Shown here: positions 14,293-26,360 of the stretch, one piece after another
Position numbering within the stretch: position 1 is the stretch's first letter
How the letters are laid out: each line of letters opens with the position of its first letter
Assembly: GCA_025174535.1 (NCBI GenBank)
Contig: JALBUN010000034.1
Location: 1,014,001-1,078,000 of the forward strand
Length of the DNA: 64,000 nucleotides
Origin: Cantharellus purpuraceus
Lineage: Eukaryota; Basidiomycota; Agaricomycetes; Cantharellales; Hydnaceae
Reading direction: 5' to 3'
The notes under the pieces: model-generated
The model's input: the letters and a program-made list of their open reading frames with translations, nothing else
Databases searched by the model: none
What the model was told of the DNA's origin: nothing
Translations under genes and position numbers: made by a program

Positions 14293-14342
14293 GAAAAACC
14301 ATATCATCACCGAAATCGAATTAAGGTGAAAAAGCGTCATGT

Positions 14343-17300
14343 TTACAAGTCTCTCGAATCTACAGGTGTCACTAGCGTCATCTTCACCCGACCCCGCTGT
14401 GTATTTTTATCCTTCTCCACAGATATACTCACAATGACCTTGTCAAACACGGCCACCGTCACCTCCGTGCCATCGTGCGCCGGTATAGTAATAGTATACT
14501 GGTCGGGATCGAATTTAGTCTCGCGTTTAAATGTAACCAATCCTTCAATGCCCAATCTGTGTAAACCATTCATTAAGCAACACCAATCGCCAGAGCAAAA
14601 AAATAAAATAAAATAAAATAAACTCACTTTGAGACAAACACCCCCAGCCCATTCCTAAACGTCCGTATCACAAACGCCTCCTCCCGCACCTCGACCTGCA
14701 GCCCGTCCTTCCCCTGCCCCCGCCCCTTGAGCGCCAACCCGACATAAAACTCGACACTCGCCCGCCCCGCCATCTGCGCCATACGATGTCGATGGTTCAC
14801 CGTGTCCAGCACCCGCTCCACGTACGCCTTGCCGTGCAACGACGCGTGCAGCGGCGCGTACGAAATCGCCGCCGCCAGCTGTCGATGCGCGAGGATATCT
14901 ATAAGCAGAGTCGGCACACGTCAGTTCACATGGCGCGCAACGTCTTCACACGAGAAAAAGAAATCTTAGGGACGGTCATATACTCGCCTGCATAGCGCCG
15001 GATGGGACTCGTGAAATGCGTATATATGGGACTCGCAAGCCCATAATGGCCAAACGTATCGCGGCTGACGCTGCCCGAGCAAAAGTACTCTGCAGAGAGC
15101 ATGCACCGCGTAGCCATGATGCGCACGAGCGTATTGAACGCCGGCTCGGTTGGATCCTGAGCAAGCCCCCGCCACCGCCACCGCCACGTGAAGCATCGTT
15201 CAGCGTCATCTATTCGTATTCTGCGAGACAGCACTGACCACGCAAAGATCCAACGACGCAGCGAGAGCGCCAGAGCTCGTCACGTCCAGATTCAAGCCCT
15301 TGCGCTTGCGCAAAATATCTTGCAATTTCTCAAAGTTTGTCCGTGGCGGCGGAAGATGTCGTCTGCCCCACATCTCAGCAAGGCCACACACAACAAAAGA
15401 CGGCCACTCACCTCAACACCGCCGTCTGCGGAAACGTCTCCTGGATCTTCCGCGCCACACTAATATTCGCCAACAACATAAACTCCTCAACGAGGCTATT
15501 CGTCTCGCGCATCTCCTTTTGCTCCACATCAATCGGGTCAGACGACTCGCTGCTGTCCAGGTGGATCTTGACCTCGGGAGACGCCAGGTTCAAAGCCCCC
15601 GCCGCCATGCGCTTCGCCTTGAGCTTTTGTGCAAGGCTGTTCAGCATGCGGATGCTTGCCGTCAGATCGTCCTGCAGATACCTAGCCGCATCACAGTCAA
15701 AACATGCACGCCCCCCCTGCGCGACGGAACGCCAACTTACGGATCATCCTTCCGAATCTGCGCCTGCTCGTACGTGAACGCCGCCTTGGACGCAATCACC
15801 GACTTTACAAACCGCACGTCCACAATATCTGCCTCGGGCGTCATTTCCTGTACCCAAGTCAGTCTCGCCGACAACCATCACTGTGGAAGGCTGAGCCGGA
15901 AGCGTGGATAATATATCGTAATTCCACTGGAGGCCTCCTCCAGTGGAATTACGATATATTATCCACGCTTCCCGCCACAGCCTTCTACAGGAGCGCACAG
16001 TAACACACGCTCACCCAAATGGCAGAGAACGCAAGACGCTCGACGTATGGCCTGAGTGAGCACAGATTCGTGCCCAATAAACTGGGCAGCATGTCGATGC
16101 GCTTGTCGACGAGGTACACGGTGGTACCCCTCGCCGCGGCCTCTGCGTCCATCGGGTTGTCCGGACGCACAAAATGCGACACATCCGCAATGTCTGTGTG
16201 TCCCTGTCAGAGATAACCCGGAGGAAACAAAAACCACACGCACGGACTCCGGCCTCGATATTCCCATTGGGCAGCACGCGCGCATGCAGCGCATCGTCGA
16301 TATCTTGACAATCTAAGGCCACGCGTCAGCAGCGCCCAGCCACACGGCCCACGGAACGCGCGACGTACTCGGAGGGTCTATACTGCACACCAGAAGGTCC
16401 CGCAGGTCCACCCTGTCGCGCCATTCGGGGGCGGTCGCACTGGGCGGAGGCACGCGCCACGCGTCGCCCTCGGGGGGGAGACACGCCAGCACGGCACTGC
16501 CAAACGGACGGTAGGGCACCTCAAACTCGAGGAGGAGACTCTCCTGCTCGACGGCGGCGCCGCCCACCTCTCCCAGGGCGCGCACAAAGTGTCCCTCGGG
16601 ATAGCGCGAGGTGGCGGACCAGCGGTCGATGGTGACGAGGATCTTTTGGGAGAGGAGGGTGGGCGCCTGGCGGGTGCGCAGCCGGATGCGGGGGAGGAGA
16701 CGCGAGACGGGGGTGGCAAAGACGGTCTGGACGGAGAGCGAGTGGGCGCTGGCACTGGAGAGCGACGTGCTGTCAATGTGGCAGACGTACGCCCGCCAGT
16801 TGCGCTTGATGACGCCGACGACTGTGCCGGTGGGCTGTTTCTCGGAGACGGCGGCGGTGCGCACTTTGCGCAGGAGCCTGGCCTCCTCCATGTCCTCGTC
16901 GGGGACGTCTTCCTCCGAGTCCTCTGCGTCGTCGTTTTTCAGCGTGGCGTCCTGGTCGACGACTTGGTCTGCCGGTGCTTTCCACTCGGATTCGGGAAAG
17001 ACCTGGACGACGACGACGTCGCCGTGGACTGCTCTGTTCATGTGTTCGCGGCCGAGGAGAAGGACGGGTTTGGGGAATGCGGGGACGCTGACCGCAGCCT
17101 GGGAGGGTTTGAGCTGGGGGTGCGAGTGGCGACGGGAGAGGTGCAGACGTACCTCCAAGTAGTTGTAGGCATTTGCATTGAAGTGGCCCTGGTGCAATTG
17201 ACCCGACTTGACGCCAGCAACGAGGGCTGCGGTGGGTAGATACTTGGGGGGGGGGGTGTGGTTAGGGAAGAGTGCAGAGACGTGGGGGGGCTCACGTCTG

Positions 17301-18219
17301 GATAGAGGGCGCGCCGGGCCGCGGCCACACGGGTGGGTTCGATCTCGTCGGACGGCACGGAGAGCAGGTCGAGCAACAGGCCCGTGTCCGGGCCGGCCAT
17401 GTCCTCGACATAGCGACGCACTGTCAGCAGGTGAGCGGGGTGCGTGTGTGGGCTGCGGGATACGCACCGGACTGGGCCACGATGCCGTCATTTTCGGCGA
17501 GGGTGCGATGGGCGGCATCGTCTGTGAGGAGGACGACGGTGGGTGCCGTTGCCATGTGGGCGGCGATGTGGGCGCTGTACCAGGCCGCGGCAGTGCGGAT
17601 GGCTGGGCGGGGTGTGGTGAGCAGCGGCGCGGGGAAAAGAGGGCAGACACGCACCGCGATCGTTGCGATCGTTGGGGGACTCGGAGGCTGCACGGACGAC
17701 GGCGGTGTCGCTGGGCGGCGGGTGAGCAGACACGCGGGTGCACGACGCACGACGACGCACGTTTTGTACTCGTTGTAAAAGACATGTATAGACTTGTCGT
17801 CCGAGTCGACGAGGCCCTTGAGACGGTTGTGGAGGGGGAGGGAGCGGTGGCGGACCTCGTCGAGGACGGTCTGGAGGAGGACGATGGGCGGATGGAAGAG
17901 GGTGGACTCGAGGAGGTCCATCTGGGACGGGTGAGGGAGGCGGCCAGGAGGGGGGGCTGGGACGCACCTGGTGGAGAAAGACATTGGTGTCGGGGAGGAG
18001 GAGGTGGGTGGCGGGCGGGAGGGGGCGGGGGACGGGGCAGACGGGGCAGGCGAGGCCGCAGGGGACGTCGTCGCGGAGGTAGCGCTGTCTGAGGACTGTG
18101 GGGGGTGAGCGGGTGCGAGGACGACGACAGGGGGACAGACGTTTGAGGACGTTGCCTCTGGCGGTCCTTCTGAAGAATGCGCGACGAGACGGGGCGGGAC
18201 GGATGGCAATGTCGGACAT
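14343..18219 (-). CDS. DIS3: Exosome catalytic subunit Dis3/Rrp44 (PIN plus RNB ribonuclease)
   Basis: ATG at 18219 ([18 protein letters not shown]). It continues with a CR3-type cysteine cluster ([16 protein letters not shown]) and the PIN domain ([17 protein letters not shown], ...[20 protein letters not shown]). Cold-shock regions follow ([49 protein letters not shown]). The RNB catalytic block has [20 protein letters not shown] with clustered aspartates, then [22 protein letters not shown] and [26 protein letters not shown]. The last exons give the S1 domain ([16 protein letters not shown]) and stop at 14343. It is the processive 3'-5' exonuclease and endonuclease of the RNA exosome. Exons and introns are extremely GC-rich. 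One intron (15848-16014) carries a long palindrome. The length is about that of the family. Confidence 0.93.
15898..15972. repeat. Perfect 36-bp inverted repeat with 3-nt spacer inside a DIS3 intron
   Basis: Arms 15898-15933 and 15937-15972 are exact reverse complements around cct. Outside them the pairing goes on imperfectly for about 20 nt on each side (ctgtggaaggct against agccttctacag). It sits wholly in the 167-nt intron 15848-16014, about three times the usual intron size here. The core is AT-rich, unlike its GC-rich surroundings. Confidence 0.9.
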
Positions 18220-18436
18220 GGGAGGAGGAGGGTCACGTGGGTGGATCGGCAGCAAAGGAGGATCGGCATCAAAGTGCGGGGGACCCTGGCCGTTGACCGG
18301 GGTGGGCGCGAGCGGAGAGTGCCGGGATCGATCGACACGGTGGAGAGAGCTGGGGAGAGGGAGGGAGTGAGACAAGGAGTGCTTGGATTATAATGTGCCA
18401 ATACGACTAGTCGCTCCTCTGCTCCCCCCTCCCGCC
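18220..18436. promoter_or_regulatory. Divergent promoter shared by DIS3 and the WC-2-like gene
   Basis: 217 bp separate the two start codons. The segment is GC-rich and contains several GATC/GATCGG motifs and GATCGATCGA at 18326-18335. White-collar complexes bind GATC-containing light elements, so self-regulation is possible; this is inference. Confidence 0.5.
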
Positions 18437-20541
18437 ATGAGCCTCCTCGATCGCACATTCTCACCAGATCTCTTCTACCTCCACCCCCCCCCTCCCTTCC
18501 CCAAGCTCGGCCAGACCCGCTGCTGTGAGTCCCCACCTCCTCTCCACACGCCTCCTCACCCCGCCCCAGACTGGACCCTCCTCTCCGCAGACCTCGCCTT
18601 CCTCTACGTCGACCCCGTCCTCCACGCCCACCTCGGCCCCCAGGCAGACGCCATCGTCGGCAGACACCTCCTCGACTTTGTCCATCCCGACGAGCACGCC
18701 AGCGCCCAGCAGGACCTCCGCAAGGTCCTCCAGAGCAGGACCCTCCACGGCTCCGTCACCCGCGTCCGCTACTCCCGCCTCGCCCGCACCCGCGCCCGTC
18801 TCGGCTTCAGCGGCGTCCACCCCGCCTTTCCCGACGAGGACAAGGTCTCCTTCGACGAGGACTACATGGCCTGCGACCTCGTCATCAACTGGGCCGCAGA
18901 GGGCCTCGTCCTCTGCTTCATGCACGCCGTCGTCGGTGCGCACCCTGCCCCCACCCCCCCCCTCCCCCGCTGACGCCCACACAGACATGTCCCCCCAGGA
19001 CAACGACGAGGTCCATCGCACCCACTGGACAAACTGGTGCGGCACGCCCCGCATGTCCGTCCAGGTCTGCATCCCTCCCCTCCCCCCCGCCCCCTCTCCC
19101 CCCGCTCACCTCTCCCCCCCCTCTCCAGCACGGCAACCAGCTCTACCATGCCCTCTTCCACATCGCCCCCCACATCGCCCAGGGCGCCCCGCCCCCCACC
19201 CGCGTCTTCCAGATCCTCCACAACACCACCGACCGTCCCACCCTCTTCTCCTGGCCCGCCGAGGGCTACGTCCCCGCAGACTACGGTCGGCTCGCCAGCG
19301 ACGTCCAGATCGGCGGCGCCAACGGCTCAGACGCAAAGACCTCCTGCACCCGTCGCTACAAGGCGCAGCAGGTCCTCGACAGCGCCGACGGCTCCGTCCG
19401 CGACGTCGAGAGCATCTTCATCCCCCACGGCCACATCATCTTTGCCTGCCACAAGGCCACCCCCCGTCGTCCGCGTGGCCACCCCCATTCGTATCCCCTG
19501 TACCCCGCCCCCGCCCAGTTCTACGAGCCCCCCGCCCATCCGCCATACTATCCCCAGCTGCCTGTCCCCTCGCAGCCTGCGCCGTACCCGGCCACAGGGG
19601 CACACGCCTATTCACATTATCCAGCCACGTCTCACCCGCACGTCTCTCCCGCGCCGTCCTCTCCCGCGACATCACGTGACACCGGCACGCACTCTCCGTA
19701 CCACCACGCGCATGCCCAGACGGAGCAGTGGCCCCTCCAGCAGTCCTCGTACGTGGACCACCCCCCCGCGCACGCTGGCGACCGCTATCCCCACCCGCTC
19801 TTGGACGAGGTGCCCCCTCCCCGTCCCCGCGCCGGCCGTCTCAGCCCCGACTCGTCCAGCGCCACCCCCGCGCCCAGCGATGCCGGCGGTGCCAGCCTCG
19901 CCAGCCCCAGCCCCAGCACGCGCGAGTCGTATCCAGGCGGCGGCCGCGGGGGCGGCAACCCCCCCGTCGGCGTGAGCCACTGCGCCGCGTGCAAGAGCAA
20001 GAGCAGCCCCGAGTGGCGCAAAGGCCCCAGCGGGCGCAAGGACCTGTGCAACGCGTGCGGCCTGCGCTACTCGCGGGCACGCGCCAAGAAAGAAGGTCTC
20101 GTCGTGCAGCGCCGCCGAAAGGATGTCGGCAAGACCCCCACGTCACAGGCATCCTCAAGCAGACGGCGCAGCTACACGGGTCAGTATGCAGACTTTTCTC
20201 TGGACGACCACCAGCAGCAGCAGCAGCTGGGTGCTGGCAGCGGCGAGGGGAGCACGCCCTCGCCGTCCCCGCCCCACGACTATCCGCCCACGCAGCATAC
20301 AGCGTCCGGCTCTGCGCTGTACTCGTACGCTGCGCCCGTGGACCCGCGTCAGCCCCATCCCGCCATGTATTCGCACCCCTATTCAGCGCCTCAGCAGCAG
20401 CACGGGTACCTTGCATCGACGTCCAGTCCCGCGCCACCGGGCCACACGTCCAGCGTCACGTCTGCTTCTTCATACGAACGTGCGGGGATGCCCCCGCCAC
20501 GGCCTATACTCGATGCGCAGCACGCGCATGTGCACTCGTGA
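18437..20541 (+). CDS. PAS/GATA zinc-finger regulator, white collar 2-like
   Basis: Start at ATG 18437 (MSLLDRTFSP). A 45-nt intron leads into a PAS domain (WTLLSADLAFLYVDPVLHAHLG, GRHLLDFVHPDE, VTRVRYSRL), continued across introns by HWTNWCGTP and VFQILHNTTDRPTLFSW. A long Pro/Ser/His-rich linker follows. The GATA finger (about 19977-20080) is C-X2-C-X18-C-X2-C: CAAC, SPEWRKGPSGRKDL, CNACGLRYSR. The 18-residue loop and SPEWRKGPSG are the WC-2 signature. The C-terminus is Gln/Ser/Pro-rich. In known fungi WC-2 pairs with the flavin photoreceptor WC-1 and activates light-induced genes. It lacks a LOV flavin motif, so it is not WC-1. A different PAS-GATA paralogue is possible. Confidence 0.82.
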
Positions 20542-23500
20542 TCCTTTCAAGCCCTCATTCATCCCACGTTTATTCACCCTCTGCACGGATACAGTGTCTC
20601 CCTTTTCAGGTGTTTACGCTGCCAGTGTGTCGTGCGTGGTGTGCCATATGGTGTGCTCGTGGTTCATTCAGATTATAGTAGCACATGTGTACTAATTTGA
20701 TAGATAGAGTACTAGTTTGAGGATAATGGTAGTGAGTGCACCATGCACACCTGGGCCTTGGCTTGGCGCCACGGTGGTGATCGTGGTGATCGTGATTCTG
20801 GCGTTTCCGGACGTTTCTGGCACCGATCGTGGGTTCCAGAAGTTGGGCCGGTGCTGCAGAGCGATCGGTCACGATGTCGAAACCATTGAGTCAACAGGTG
20901 ATGTATCTCCAGGTGCCTTGTTAAATGCTCTTCTTATCAGGCTAGATATAATATGTCCAGAGCTACTAAAGACTTTGAATCCATAGTTATCTCTATCTGT
21001 AGGGAGTTCCGTGTTGAGTCTTATAGATATACACTTCGACAGAGAGTACAATATAGTATACAAGACTTCAGATATGCTCGAATTCCCCATGATATAGTCC
21101 TCGAGATGGTTCTGGTGCTGGTGGCGGGCAAGGGTCCCATCATGCGGGATGGTGTGGCCCAGCTGAGGAGCTACGCCCACTATGGCGACGGATTTGCAGA
21201 CTGATTTAATTGCACATGTCCCCCCGCATTGTTGTGTGGATAACTCACCGGTACCGAGCGGGTGTGTGTGTGCCGTATACGCCTTCTGATGGATGTGAAC
21301 GGTGGGACTGCAGTAGACCGGGTAATAGTGCGTCTTGAAATCTAGAGCACATAGAGTGCAGTCGTGTCGCCTCCCTCGAGTCCCGTCCCGCGTGCTCATC
21401 AGTGACTAGTAATGCCGGAGGGTAGCGGCCATATATTGCAATGCACACCTTTTCCCGGCATCCGACCATATACTGATCCAGATTTCTCACTCTGGTATCA
21501 TTAGATTGTACTGCTCCACATTAATTCAGTTTGCTCGTTTTTTGTGAGCAGCACGTACGTCCGCTAGCTAGATCTGATGCGGGAGGTGCTTGTGCATAGC
21601 CCGGGGCGAAACTGAACTACTATGAAGATGGAGCCCCAATGATGGAATGGCTTCAAGGTTGCACTAGCGCAGACAAGTACTCATTATCCCCCCGGATTGG
21701 CCGCCTGCAGTCATGCTTGCACCCGTTACACATTATCTCAGGAAAGTCCCCGTCCGATCCCTCACGGCGCATTAATTCAAGCACGGTGCGAACCGAAATT
21801 GCTGTACCGACATGTTTCCATTCAGTCTTGCTAATAGCTTATGTTGATTTATGAGTAGCCCCAGCCCACCCGCTCTGATGGATGCAAGTTAACAGCCGAA
21901 GCTAATATAGACAACGCATCCAAAAAGACGGCTCCGCGTCCGCCTGCCTTTGCTTGACGCAGCCGCAACAATGATGATGATGATAGCGGCCAAGCCGCCA
22001 TGTCCCTTCCTCCTGGCCCCCGCCCCAGCTGAAACAAAGTTCGTACGTCCCGACCTGTCAGAGCATTCACGGCTCCGAGGGCCCATACATATTTGTGCCA
22101 CACCATATTTCAGTATACGCTAGTATATATGAGCTGCGGGTCCACTCTGATTGATTGCGTGGAGTCGACTCACTACACGATACATCCTGCATAGTAACCA
22201 AATAACCCGAAAGACCCTGACTCGTCCATGAGAACGTATAGCACGGCCACACAAGAGGTAGATAGGAAGCTAACCGACAATACTAGACAGACTTGCAACT
22301 GGCCGCGTGTCGTCCGAGGCAGATGATGGCGGCCATGCCCCCCCCTCCCACCTCCTCCACCCAGTCACGGTTCAGAGCGCAAAGGCATGCCACCATCGGC
22401 CTACACCGGCCATCGTCAATCAGCTAGCTCCGCACCCTCATATTTGAAACATCTCGAAGCCTTCGACTTGTCATTATAATAAACAATATGATGTCCTTTT
22501 TTTTCCTATTTTTTTTTTGTCGCTTATTCTCCGGAACCCGACGTCCCGAGGCATTCCTCTGCTCTTCCCACAAAGCCCTGGTTAGGATGTATCTGCCCGA
22601 AACAGCATGAGTCATCCGAGTAAGACACGCTCACGTCCAGGTCCTCTGGGGGTGAGCAAGTCACCTCATCAAAAGGTATCATAGCGACCTTCAGCCTCGG
22701 AGCCTGGACAACAGAGACGAGAGATGAGGCTAGGATCTGTCGGATTCCGCGAGCTAGGGGAGAGCCGTCCGCGGGTGACCGGTCCATGGACCCACGGGTG
22801 ATTGAAACGCATTAGGTCGCGCGTGCACTGGACCACAAACGTGTATTTCTAAACCCCAACTCAAGCCAATGCCTGTCTGAGGAGAATATAATTTTAGTAC
22901 TACAGTCGGCTAGTTCTTCCTCTAGACTTAGCTATACTCACCTTATTTGCTGTTGCGTTTTGAAGGCGTATTCTAATCATCCACAATGATCTATAGAAGA
23001 ACAAGTGTACGCCCTCTATGGGGGAGGTAGAGTGCTCGCCCCGAGTTCGACGGGCTGAACTATTGATGGGTGGCGGGTCAGTATCCACATTTCCACCAGG
23101 GACAAGTCACCAATCACACGTTCAAGGCTTACACATTTGGTTTAGATAGCACATTTATTCACCTCAGTGCTCACCAGGGACGTGCAAAAACTTGAAACCC
23201 ACACACAGCCTTCTGGACTCGGAATACGCATCAAAAAGCACCGCTTCCACCGGCGTTGATAGGCTTGAGAAACTGGAGAATCCGATTAGATCACATCGCG
23301 TTCCAAATAGGCAAGTCTACTTGATCGATGGTTGACTTGAGATCTACCGGAGCGGATCAAAACTTGCCTTATGCGGGGCTCGGACTCGGAACATCACGTG
23401 ATGCATCACGGTCTGATGGTGGGATACGAGAGGCCCTTGAGGGCAGGGCGCATAAAGGACGTGGAAAGGATGAATGTGCTGTTGCTGTTCATGTGTCGGC

Positions 23501-24589
23501 TGACATCCACACTTGACTGGATACGTCAGCAACTAATTTCCACAATGCATTCAGGAACGCACAAGAGATAGATGGCCGATGTTCGTCCTTTCGGGGAGGA
23601 AGGCGGAGAACTAGAACGTCGTGGTAATATAAAGTAGCAATCGGCGGCTGATCTTGTGATCCTAGTTTGGAGCCGATAGCGTCTTCTTCTTCACAGAGTT
23701 CGGATACGATATCTGCACAGATCCATCAAGCCCTGGGATCAAATGGAACCAAAATGGTCCATACTGGGAAACCGGCCATATGTGCAGTGCGGGGCCCATA
23801 ATATCTTGACCCCGTAGGCCTCCCTGGTCACACTTTCTTGCACCATACCCTTCAGTATGATGAGATTATGCACCGTCACGGATCATCGTAAGCCCCGTGC
23901 CACATACATCGCATGGTAATACTGCCAGCTACATGTGCCAGAAGCACAATAAGTTCCCAGATATCTTACCCAACGTGCTGCAGTTCATCAACAGTGCCGT
24001 CCCTGCCATTCTCCAAGGAGCCCGATGCAGACACAGGTATTCCCACCGGCAACTCGTCTTGCGACAGGGCTGCTGGGTATCACGTTCCTTGAGAGACCGC
24101 AAAGTCCGAGTGAATGTATTACAAAGCTGACGGCCAGGCAACAAGCTAATTGGGGTGCTGTGCCAATCATCTCCTAGCCTTTGAAAGGTCACCGAGGCAC
24201 TGAAAATGTGATACGACATGCAAAGGAGTGAATCTAGGTCCATGCATCCAACGCATGGAGACCGTGCCCATCTGGACTCTTTATACTTGCCCGAAACAAA
24301 TAGCAGCTCAGGGGATCAAAGGAACTAGCACCCACCGCACATTGACGGAACAATTGTGCATCACGATGTGACCAGTGTGTGGGACTGCGAGGACATTATC
24401 CACGAGATTAATCCCCTTGTTTTTTCCCCGTGTGCCTCAATCACGGAATCCCAGGTCGCTCACATGTAACAAATTCCATTGTATTTCGCACGCGGCCTCG
24501 ATCTGCTGCTGTCGATTAAACATGCCTACTTGGGCTTCCTCAGGGTGCGCAACATGCATGGGTCCAACGGTCACGTGACACTAACTACC
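20542..24589. other. Gene-poor 4-kb region
   Basis: No supported coding gene on either strand. The longest frame (20869-21399, minus, 176 codons) shows no family motif and looks like chance. A minus frame at 22524-22787 has slightly protein-like composition but no splice continuation. T-runs lie at 22497-22520. I see no transposase, reverse transcriptase or tRNA. Confidence 0.5.
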
Positions 24590-26034
24590 ATGTCTAAGCG
24601 CAGGAAGCTCGAAAAGGCGATGAGTGTCGTTCATGTCGACGATGCGGACGGACACAAGCAAATATACTGTTCGTAGCAACCATTTTTATCGTAGGTGCTA
24701 CGCGCCTCACACAGGTTGCGCAATTTTGACCTGTAGCGTACGCCATGGCACACATGAACCCGCGCGGTGTGCCGCACATTGCTGCACTGGTGTACGGCGC
24801 ACGCAGGGTGCTACTTCCCATGATGTATTGGGAATGTACGCCTGCGCTGCTCGACATGTTCGCGCTTGCCGAGGCGCTGAGGCAACAGACCGTCGCGGAC
24901 GCGCGCGCGGCACTCGTGTGGGACCAGTTCTACCAGGCGGGAGGGGACGCAGCGGTAGATGGAGAGGCGCTTGAAGATGCCGAGCGGAAAATGTTGAAGG
25001 GGGTTGCGAAAGAGTCGACCGATGAGACACAGAGGGAGACGTATCGGACCGTTGTCATGCAGGTGTGTTGGGCTGTGAGTGTCTCCCTCTTCAAGTACTG
25101 GGAAAGAGAGCTGGCGCGTGTATTGACGCTTCTTCTGTATTTTTGATGAAGCATATACATTGGCTCCGCAGGTCTGACGAGACGTATCGTATTCCTCTGT
25201 ACTTCCGTCGCTATTTTCCCGCGGTCGGCGTCCTCAGCACCTTCGAGTCCGCGGGTGGCTGTCCACTGTGGTTGCGTGGGATGTCACAAACCGAACTTGT
25301 CGCTTACGACATAATCCGAGGGAAAGTGATGGAGTTCCTGGAGGATGCAGAAGGGTGGGAAGAAGAGTACCTCAGGAACCCGCCGTGCGTCGGTGGATTG
25401 GACATAGTACCGTCTGGCTTTTGTGTCTCACATTTTACAATGTTACAGACGATATGGCCGAAACCCCAAGGCCATCCGCCACACGCCAGAGTATCAGAAA
25501 GACTTTTGGGACAGGTTTCCTCTTATCGTTTCGTGGGATACACTCGCCGGTATCTTGCAACGCCACTTGACAAAGGTACGGTCATCCTATGATTTTGCCA
25601 TGGCTTACGCATCTCCCCGCTACTAGATTCAAAATATGGTAACAAAATTACACTCCGTCTTCCCCGAGAGCACCCGCACCCCAGCGTCCGACGATGAAGC
25701 GGTAAGTGCCCTATTGGCTATGAGTATGTAAAGAACCAAACTTGTTCAGGGAACAAGCTCGCCACTCCGCGACAACGCGCAAGGCCTCCAGGGTCCGTTC
25801 ACACACCCATTTTCCCTCCCAGACTCTCGGGACGACACTAAAAAGATAATTCCGAAAGTTGCAAGACCGCCAGCGGCCAGCGGCCGCCCGCCCGATCATG
25901 ATCTTAACAAAGATTCCCAGAATTCTCATGTTTCATCATCACGATTGTCGTATGTGGACGTGCCACCGGACGTGCCACATACGCTGCCTACCACTTTACT
26001 GCCAAGTGGAGTCGAGCAACCCCCCCAGCACTAG
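24590..26034 (+). CDS. Unrecognised 378-aa protein (six exons)
   Basis: Exons 24590-24668, 24737-25094, 25172-25384, 25449-25575, 25627-25701 and 25750-26034 join in frame, with canonical borders such as gtgcgt...ttacag and gtaagt...ttcag. The N-terminus is basic (MSKRRKLEKAMSVV). The middle is a mostly helical domain with FALAEALRQQ, RIPLYFRRYFPAVGVLSTFES, LWLRGMSQTELVAYDIIRGKVMEFLED, RYGRNPKAIRHTPEYQKDFWDRF and LAGILQRHLTK. The last 95 residues are Ser/Pro/Asp-rich and look disordered. I recognise no catalytic motif, signal peptide or membrane segment. A shorter start at 24745 is possible if the first exon is wrong. Confidence 0.7.
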
Positions 26035-26279
26035 TTATGATACACACCCAACGAGGACAAAACATGGTATTACCACGAGTGTAGGCAGAGAGAGAGCGCC
26101 ATGAACTTGTATGTACTACTTAACAATTTTCGTAGTTTAGGATTAGTCCGCATAGTCAACCTGTCATGACAAGAGTCTATTGAAAAGATCAACTCTTGGG
26201 AGATGTCCCACTAAAATGTGAATAAATTGATGAAGCGAAAGAGCATTCATAATGCATATAATCAGCGCCCCGACTGTCT

Positions 26280-26360
26280 GGGGACATGGTGTAGGGGTTA
26301 TCACGCTTCATTTGCAACCGCAGCTTGAAGAGGTCACGAGTTCAATTCTCGTTGTCTCCA
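26280..26360 (+). tRNA. tRNA-Ala (anticodon TGC) with short intron
   Basis: A seven-pair acceptor stem joins 26280-26286 to 26353-26359, with discriminator A at 26360. The D arm is GTG/CAC with a GG-containing loop. The anticodon stem CTTCA/TGAAG (26306-26310, 26326-26330) encloses a 15-nt loop, which reduces to a standard 7-nt loop if about 8 nt (26317-26324) after position 37 are removed. The anticodon is 26313-26315. The T arm is ACGAG-TTCAATT-CTCGT. A TCTTTT run follows, fitting a Pol III terminator. The intron position is the canonical one for nuclear tRNAs. Confidence 0.85.

Noticed and set aside
16313..17785. Long minus frame reading as Arg/Pro/Ser-rich protein and its plus-strand antisense frames
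   Set aside because: Only the DIS3-like portion of the frame is real; the rest is chance openness in very GC-rich DNA, and introns cut through it.
19037..20695. Several 190-380-codon overlapping plus and minus frames
   Set aside because: All overlap the WC-2-like exons in other frames and lack motifs; they arise from the high GC content.
20869..21399. 176-codon minus frame
   Set aside because: Composition and lack of any motif or splice signals suggest chance; no family recognised.
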